Of a stretch of 64,000 nucleotides of DNA, positions 59,426-64,000 are shown piece by piece. The first letter of the stretch is position 1. Every line of letters begins with the position of its first letter. The stretch spans positions 434,001-498,000 of the forward strand of contig JAEBDY010000003.1 of assembly GCA_049997955.1 (NCBI GenBank), read 5' to 3'. Both the position numbers and the translations under genes were made by a program. Origin of the DNA: Umezawaea sp049997955. GTDB taxonomy: Bacteria; Actinomycetota; Actinomycetes; Mycobacteriales; Pseudonocardiaceae. A model generated the notes under the pieces. The model was not told the origin of the DNA, did no database searches, and saw only the letters and a program-made list of their open reading frames with translations.

Positions 59426-60160
59426 GTGACGACCGCTGAGCTGACGAGATCCGGCACCCTTCCGCGCGTGGTGGCCGTGGGCGGCCTCGCCGCCGTGCTG
59501 ACCACGATCGCGATGATCGGCGCGCTGGACGTGCGCAACGCGTTCAGCAGGCCCACCGAGCTGCGCCGCACCATCAGCCAGTACGGCCTCGGCGCCAACG
59601 CGTGGATCTTCGAGGTCGCCGTCTCGCTGCTGGCGGCCGGATCGCTGATCATCCTCGCGGTGCTGGTGCACCGGGGCGTCACCCGCTGGTACTCGACCGG
59701 CGCCATCGCGTTGTCGTTGTGGTCACTGGGTTTGGCCCTCGTCGTGGCGTTCCCCAAGCAGGACTGGTCGCTGCCGTCGTCGTCCGCGAGCGGCAGCATC
59801 CACCGCGCGGCGAGCCTGCTCGCGTTCGTCAGCCTGCCCGTCGCCGCCATCGCGCTGGCGCGACCGTGGCTGAGGGACTCGGCGTGGGGCGGCCACGCGC
59901 GCTGGACGTTCGGGCTCGGCGTCCTGTCGGTGGTCGCGTTCTCGCCGCTGCTGTACGCCTTGCTGGTGCACGCCTCCGGTGGCACCGCGTGGTGGCGGGT
60001 GTTCCCGCTCGGGTACGTCGAACGCGCCCTGGTGTTCACGGAGGTGATCGCCGTCCTGGCGGCCGGGTTGTGGGCCATCGCCGTCGCGAACCGCCCTAAA
60101 CTGGTGTCATGGCAACGTGGGGAGACCTCGCGGCGTACGTCCGCGACCAGTACGACGTGA
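59426..60160 (+). CDS. DUF998-family integral membrane protein
   Basis: 244 aa, six hydrophobic helices. RTISQYGLGANAWIFEVAV and GSIHRAASLLAFVSLPVAA match DUF998 (the SxYGxG and HxxxSxxxF motifs). Function of the family is unknown. The start is uncertain: GTG 59426, GTG 59399 and TTG 59378 are in frame; 59426 places the first helix at the usual distance. The 3' end overlaps the next gene by 52 bp in another frame. Confidence 0.7.
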   Translation: MTTAELTRSGTLPRVVAVGGLAAVLTTIAMIGALDVRNAFSRPTELRRTISQYGLGANAWIFEVAVSLLAAGSLIILAVLVHRGVTRWYSTGAIALSLWSLGLALVVAFPKQDWSLPSSSASGSIHRAASLLAFVSLPVAAIALARPWLRDSAWGGHARWTFGLGVLSVVAFSPLLYALLVHASGGTAWWRVFPLGYVERALVFTEVIAVLAAGLWAIAVANRPKLVSWQRGETSRRTSATSTT

Positions 60161-60516
60161 TCTCCGAGGAGACCGACGAGATCCGGATCCTGTTCGGCTT
60201 CGAGCACCTGGACGAGGAGGACGAGCGCACCCAGGTCGTCATCCTGGTGCGGGAGGTCCTCGACGCGAAGCACGAGTGGGTGCAGATCGCCTCCCCCGTC
60301 GGCCTGGCCGCGAAGTGCGACCTGCGCGCGCTGCTGGAGGAGGTCGGCAGGTCCTCCATCGCCTCCGGCGCGGCGATCATGGGGGAGCACGTGGTCCTGC
60401 GCCACTCGCTGCCGCTGGAGACGCTGGACATCCACGAGTTCGTCGAGCCGCTGTCGTTGCTGGCGGGCACCGCCGACCAGGTCGAGGAGATGTTCTTCGG
60501 CGGCGACCACTACTGA
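60109..60516 (+). CDS. YbjN/CesT-fold-like small protein, conserved hypothetical
   Basis: 135 aa, acidic alpha/beta protein (TWGDLAAYVRDQYDVISEETDEIRILFGFEHLDEEDERTQVVILVREVLDAKHEWVQIASPVG). The pattern resembles the chaperone-like TY-Chap/YbjN group, but I am not certain of the family. It starts inside the 3' end of the DUF998 gene with TAAACT 6 nt before the ATG and no ribosome site, so it probably has its own leaderless transcript. Confidence 0.65.
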   Translation: MATWGDLAAYVRDQYDVISEETDEIRILFGFEHLDEEDERTQVVILVREVLDAKHEWVQIASPVGLAAKCDLRALLEEVGRSSIASGAAIMGEHVVLRHSLPLETLDIHEFVEPLSLLAGTADQVEEMFFGGDHY

Positions 60517-60569
60517 TGCGTCCGTTTGGCCCCGTCTGACCGGGGGTCTACCGGGGTACCCGTACGGAC

Positions 60570-61217
60570 ATGAGACTTCCCTGGCGGTCTGGTTCCCGGT
60601 GGGCGTTTCGCGGTGTCGTGGCGGTCTGCCTCGTGGTGGTCGCCGCCGCCGCGTTGCAGCTCGTCGGCGTCCTGCCCAAGTTGAACCCGTTCGGCACCGA
60701 CACGGTCGACCGCAGCCAGCCCGCGCTGCTGCGGTCGATCCGGGACCTGAGCCAGTACCACGCCGCCTCCGGCGACTACCAGGTCGTGATCGACATCGAG
60801 AAGGACGTGCGGTACGTGCCGGACGTCCTGGCCGGTCAGCGGACCCTGTTCGTCTCCAGCGGTTCGGTCAACGCCTACATCGACTTCGGCGGTCTCGCGG
60901 ACAACGCGATGACGGTGTCGCAGGAGCGCAAGACCGTCGACATCGCGCTGCCGAAGCCGCAGCTGGACAAGCCGAACATCAACCACGAGAACAGCTACGT
61001 GTTCGCGCAGGAGCGCGGCCTGTTCGACCGGCTGACCAGCGTCGTGCAGACCGACGACCAGCAGCCGTTCTACGTCGCCGCGGAGCAGAAGATCTCCGAG
61101 GCCGCCAAGTCGTCCGGCTTGCAGGACAAGGCTTCGGAGAACACCCGCAAGATGCTCGACGGCATGTTCGGCGCGCTCGGGTACGAGGTCCACTTCGTGG
61201 ACGCCGCCACGCCATGA
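60570..61217 (+). CDS. DUF4230 membrane-anchored protein
   Basis: 215 aa. One N-terminal helix (FRGVVAVCLVVVAAAALQLVGV) anchors an extracytoplasmic DUF4230 domain (LLRSIRDLSQYHAASGDYQVVIDIEKDVRYVPDVLAGQRTLFVSSGSVNAYIDFGGL...). Function is not known. It lies 53 bp after the preceding gene and its stop codon touches the iron-box palindrome of the next gene. Confidence 0.78.
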   Translation: MRLPWRSGSRWAFRGVVAVCLVVVAAAALQLVGVLPKLNPFGTDTVDRSQPALLRSIRDLSQYHAASGDYQVVIDIEKDVRYVPDVLAGQRTLFVSSGSVNAYIDFGGLADNAMTVSQERKTVDIALPKPQLDKPNINHENSYVFAQERGLFDRLTSVVQTDDQQPFYVAAEQKISEAAKSSGLQDKASENTRKMLDGMFGALGYEVHFVDAATP

Positions 61218-61234
61218 GTTAGGCTGCCCTAACT
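61217..61234. promoter_or_regulatory. IdeR/DtxR-type iron box
   Basis: AGTTAGG-CTGC-CCTAACT, a palindrome with 7-bp arms matching the TTAGG...CCTAA core of IdeR/DmdR operators, 17 bp before the next start codon. Iron-replete repression of that gene is predicted. Confidence 0.65.
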
Positions 61235-61251
61235 TAACTCCGTTCAAGGGT

Positions 61252-61647
61252 GTGCCGGTGTTCGAGTCCATGACAGTGCAGGTCCGCGCGGGTCTGGGCG
61301 AACGACGGCTGACGGCCGCCGTCCGCGACGTGTTCGACCGCCACCAGGAACTCCGCGAAAGCGGGGCGACGTGCGGTGTGCGCCGGATCTCCACCCGCGG
61401 TCTCGTCGGCCAGGCCCTGGTCGACCGCACGGCGGCCGAGGTCGCCTCGGTGTCCCGCGAGTCGGATCCCGCCCTGTTCCGGGTGTTGTGGCTCGACGCG
61501 GGCCCGGACCGGTCCGGGAAGCTCGTGCTGCTCGTGCACCGCCGCGTGATGTCCGCCGTGCCGTGGCACGTGCTGCTGTCCGAGCTGGTCTCGGCCTGGA
61601 ACAGGGGAAGCGTCCACGCCGACCTGGCCTGCGCGCTCGACCGCTGA
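61252..61647 (+). CDS. Small condensation-domain-like protein, probably iron-regulated
   Basis: 131 aa. VLWLDAGPDRSGKLVLLVHRRVMSAVPWHVLLSELVSAW resembles the C3 region of NRPS condensation domains (LLLVHHxxxDGxSWxxLLxDL), but the HHxxxDG catalytic motif is replaced by HRRVMSA, so acyl transfer is unlikely. Only about one lobe of a condensation domain is present. Iron box upstream suggests a link to siderophore metabolism, for example a binding partner or a relic. GTG 61252 and GTG 61258 are both possible starts. Confidence 0.55.
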   Translation: MPVFESMTVQVRAGLGERRLTAAVRDVFDRHQELRESGATCGVRRISTRGLVGQALVDRTAAEVASVSRESDPALFRVLWLDAGPDRSGKLVLLVHRRVMSAVPWHVLLSELVSAWNRGSVHADLACALDR

Positions 61648-61704
61648 GTCCGGATTGGGCGTTGACTGGGCCTGCGGATGGTGGTGAGATGCTGAGCACA
61701 CTGA

Positions 61705-61719
61705 TAGGAAAGTTTCTTA
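61705..61719. promoter_or_regulatory. TAGGAAA-G-TTTCTTA near-palindrome before the GH5 gene
   Basis: Seven-base arms with one mismatch, 51 bp upstream of the GTG start. AT-rich against the background, so probably promoter or operator sequence for the cellulase gene. Confidence 0.45.
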
Positions 61720-61770
61720 ACCAATCAGGCTGCCGCCACCTGATGATCCGCACCTAGTGGGAGGCTCCCT

Positions 61771-63243
61771 GTGGCAATCCGTCCCCGTTGGCTCGGCGCA
61801 GCGGTCATCACCGCATCACTGGTGATGCCGATGGCGCCGGCTCTAGCGGCACCCGCCACCCCTGCCGTGGCGAGCGGCGTCGGCGCTCTCGCGGTCACCG
61901 AATACCAGGCGGAGGGCGCGACCATCACCCTCGGGCTGGTCGAGTCCAACCACGCCGGCTTCACCGGCAACGGTTTCGTCAACGTCGACAACGCCGTCGG
62001 CAGCGCCGTGGAGTTCACCGTGAACGCCCAAACCGCGGGCGCCGCGACCCTGAGCTTCAGGTACGCCAACGGAACCGCGGCCGCCCGCCCGGTGGACGTC
62101 ACCGTCAACGGCGTCCTGGCCGCGGACGAGCTGGCGTTCGGCGGGACCGGCGCGTGGTCCACCTGGTCGACGAAGACCGCGACCGTCACCCTCGTGGCGG
62201 GCACGAACAAGATCAAGGCCAGTTCGTCCACCGCCAACGGCGGCCCGAACTTCGACCGCTTGGACGTCGACTCCGGCGGCACGACGCCGGAACCGCCGAC
62301 CGGCACCAGGCCTGCCGAGATCAACGGCCAGCTGAAGGTGTGCGGCGTCAAGCTGTGCAACCAGTACGGCAAGCCGATCCAGCTGCGCGGCATGAGCACG
62401 CACGGCATCCAGTGGTACGCCAACTGCGTCAAGCCCGCGTCCCTGGACGCGCTCGCCACCGACTGGGGCGCCGACGTCCTCCGGATCGCCATGTACGTCC
62501 AGGAGGGCGGCTACGAGACGGACCCGCGCAAGTACACCGACCTGGTGCACGGGTACATCGAGGAAGCCACCAAGCGCGGCATGTACGCCCTGGTCGACTG
62601 GCACCAGCTCACCCCTGGTGACCCGAACGCCAACACCGCGCTGGCGAGGACGTTCTTCACCGAGATCGCGTCGCGCCACAAGAACAAGACGAACATCATC
62701 TACGACATCGCCAACGAGCCCAACAACGTGACGTGGGCCCGCATCAAGTCCTACGCGGAAACGATGATCCCGGTCATCCGCGCCCAGGACCCGGACGGCT
62801 TGGTGTTCGTGGGCACCCACGGCTGGGGCTCGCTCGGCATCTCGGACGGCCGCACCGAGGCGGACATCATCAACAACCCGATCAACGCCACCAACTTCAT
62901 GTACACGTTCCACTTCTACGCCGCCTCGCACGGCGACGAGTACTTCAACGCCCTGTCCCGCGCGGCGGACCGCATCCCGATCTTCATCACGGAATTCGGC
63001 ACCCAGACGGCCTCGGGCGACGGCACCAACAACTTCACCCAGTCGCAGAAGTACCTGGACTTCCTGGCCCAGAAGAAGATCGGCTGGACCAACTGGAACT
63101 TCTCCGACGACTTCAGGTCGGGAGCGGTCTTCAAGACCGGCACCTGCGCAGGCAACAGCTTCACCGGCACAGCCCCGCTGAAGCCCGCAGGCGTGTGGAT
63201 CCGCGACCGCATGCGCACACCTGACGACTTCCCCACCAGCTAA
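61771..63243 (+). CDS. Secreted GH5 endoglucanase with N-terminal CBM35-like domain
   Basis: 490 aa from GTG 61771. Signal peptide (LGAAVITASLVMPMAPALAAP). Residues 40-170 are a CBM6/35-like sandwich (YQAEGATITLGLVESNHAGFTGNGFVN...GGPNFDRLDVDSGG). A short TTPEPPTG linker leads to the GH5 barrel (about 185-490): LRGMSTHGIQWY, VDWHQLTPGD, IIYDIANEPNN with acid/base Glu316, FHFYAASH, IFITEFGTQ with nucleophile Glu408, WTNWNFSDD. The pattern fits GH5 subfamily 2 cellulases. It should hydrolyse beta-1,4-glucan outside the cell. Confidence 0.92.
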   Translation: MAIRPRWLGAAVITASLVMPMAPALAAPATPAVASGVGALAVTEYQAEGATITLGLVESNHAGFTGNGFVNVDNAVGSAVEFTVNAQTAGAATLSFRYANGTAAARPVDVTVNGVLAADELAFGGTGAWSTWSTKTATVTLVAGTNKIKASSSTANGGPNFDRLDVDSGGTTPEPPTGTRPAEINGQLKVCGVKLCNQYGKPIQLRGMSTHGIQWYANCVKPASLDALATDWGADVLRIAMYVQEGGYETDPRKYTDLVHGYIEEATKRGMYALVDWHQLTPGDPNANTALARTFFTEIASRHKNKTNIIYDIANEPNNVTWARIKSYAETMIPVIRAQDPDGLVFVGTHGWGSLGISDGRTEADIINNPINATNFMYTFHFYAASHGDEYFNALSRAADRIPIFITEFGTQTASGDGTNNFTQSQKYLDFLAQKKIGWTNWNFSDDFRSGAVFKTGTCAGNSFTGTAPLKPAGVWIRDRMRTPDDFPTS

Positions 63244-63258
63244 AGCAGGGAAACCACC

Positions 63259-63293
63259 GAAGGCCCGCCCGGCCACAAACCGGGCGGGCCTTC
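63259..63293 (+). terminator. Terminator of the GH5 gene
   Basis: 14-bp perfect stem GAAGGCCCGCCCGG / CCGGGCGGGCCTTC with CCACAAA loop, 15 nt after the stop. Confidence 0.85.
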
Positions 63294-63371
63294 AGCATGA
63301 GGACAACAACAGCAACAAGGCGACGGACCCAACGAAAGCACCACCCAAACCCGAGCACTCCCCACCCTGAC

Positions 63372-63472
63372 CCCCGATCCGAAGCGCCCTCAGCTTTGCC
63401 CTTCGTTTGTCAAGGCATCTTTCCAGCCTTGACAAACGAAGGGCAAAGATCGAGACAATCGCGCGAGCGGGG
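63372..63472 (+). repeat. Element A, copy 4
   Basis: Same ends as copy 1; stem CTTTGCCCTTCGTTTGTCAAGGC with GCCTTGACAAACGAAGGGCAAAG, fully complementary though different in sequence from copies 1 and 3; loop ATCTTTCCA. Confidence 0.85.
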
Positions 63473-64000
63473 GTGAGGGGAACCCAGGTCGAGCGGGGGA
63501 GGAGTGGGCCACGTGAGGGAAGGGGACCAGGTTGAGCGGGAGTGGGGAGGAGCAGCCGATCGGGGTGGGGTAGAGCAGGCGAAAGGAGAGTGAGCAGGTC
63601 GAGCGGAGGTACGGGAGGGCATGTCGAACGGGGAAGGAGAACCAGGTACCTAAGCGGGAGTGACGGCGGAGCAGAGGGCAGATTGAGCGTGGGCGAGGGA
63701 GGAACAGGTCGAACGGAGGGCAGGCGGGCCAGCAGAGCGAGGCTGGTGGACGAGCAGGTCGAGCGGCAGAAGGAGGATCAGCCGAGGAGGTACGGGAGGA
63801 CCACCTGAGGGGGTGGGGAGCAGGCGGAGCGGAATGAGCAGAGCGAGCAAACTGAGCGGCTGAGCAGGCCGAGGCACGCGGCGAGAGGTGAGCAGGGTGA
63901 ATGGGATGAAGGGAAGCAAGCCAAGCAAGCCAAGCAAGCCAAGGGGAGCGCGGCGAGTGGGATGAGGGTGACCGACAGCGGGACTCGGGTGACCTCGCGC
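63473..64000 (+). other. Purine-rich repeat tract, no gene
   Basis: Strand-asymmetric A/G-rich sequence made of imperfect units around CAGGTCGAGCGGRRG (for example 63487, 63530, 63596), ending with a 9-bp tandem GCAAGCCAA repeated three times at 63914-63940. No ORF shows the codon bias of neighbouring genes. Confidence 0.6.

Overview
This window comes from a very GC-rich actinomycete. Third codon positions are strongly G/C biased, GTG and TTG starts are frequent, many starts look leaderless, and Thr-rich linkers follow secreted enzymes. The gene mix (valine dehydrogenase/Lrp pair, class Ia nrdAB behind a B12 riboswitch, LacI-controlled sugar ABC operons, discoidin-type glycanases) suggests Pseudonocardiales such as Saccharothrix, Lentzea or Actinosynnema. 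That taxonomic call is inference.

Left end (1-6.2 kb): remains of a natural-product locus. A class II lanthipeptide synthetase (LanM) runs off the left edge. Next come a broken B12-binding mutase fragment, two intact overlapping genes (a class II synthetase-like AsnA/AsnRS paralogue and an FMN glutamate-synthase-domain protein), a small coupled ORF, a decapitated MFS transporter, and an NRPS condensation domain followed by frameshifted adenylation debris.

6.3-18.7 kb: secreted M14 carboxypeptidase, GPH-type symporter overlapping a PLP decarboxylase, aminopeptidase P, valine dehydrogenase with a divergent Lrp/AsnC regulator, secreted subtilase with P-domain, a TrmB/LuxR-type regulator and a shortened crotonase.

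18.7-29.9 kb: a coherent locus that looks dedicated to alpha-1,3-glucan. A LacI regulator is followed by a sugar-binding lipoprotein, two permeases, an intracellular GH13 alpha-glucosidase and two tandem secreted GH87-type alpha-1,3-glucanases with discoidin modules.

31-36 kb: a DeoR-controlled polyol operon (binding protein, two permeases, zinc polyol dehydrogenase). 36-38 kb: two paralogous surface proteins, one with LPTTG and one with a degenerate LSAAG. 39-48.4 kb: TM0106-type nuclease-helicase, PIG-L deacetylase, zinc-ribbon SDR, a SLOG-SLATT protein overlapping a second 2TM protein (a candidate nucleotide-sensing defence module), an M15-like secreted protein, gene fragments and IPP isomerase.

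49-54.5 kb: a second glucan locus, with a strong promoter carrying GAGAGCGCTCTC palindromes, a CBM32-DUF1996 protein, a GH16 beta-1,3-glucanase and a LacI regulator. 55-59 kb: nrdB-nrdA behind a cobalamin riboswitch. 59-63.3 kb: small membrane proteins, an iron-box-controlled condensation-domain-like protein and a secreted GH5 cellulase. Taken together, the secreted enzymes fit an organism that attacks fungal or plant cell-wall glucans.

Two families of palindromic intergenic repeats run through the window: element A (about 100 bp, 4 copies) and element B (about 118 bp, 6 copies). Both show compensatory changes between their arms. Short minisatellites often sit next to element B. No tRNA, rRNA, transposase gene or CRISPR array was seen.
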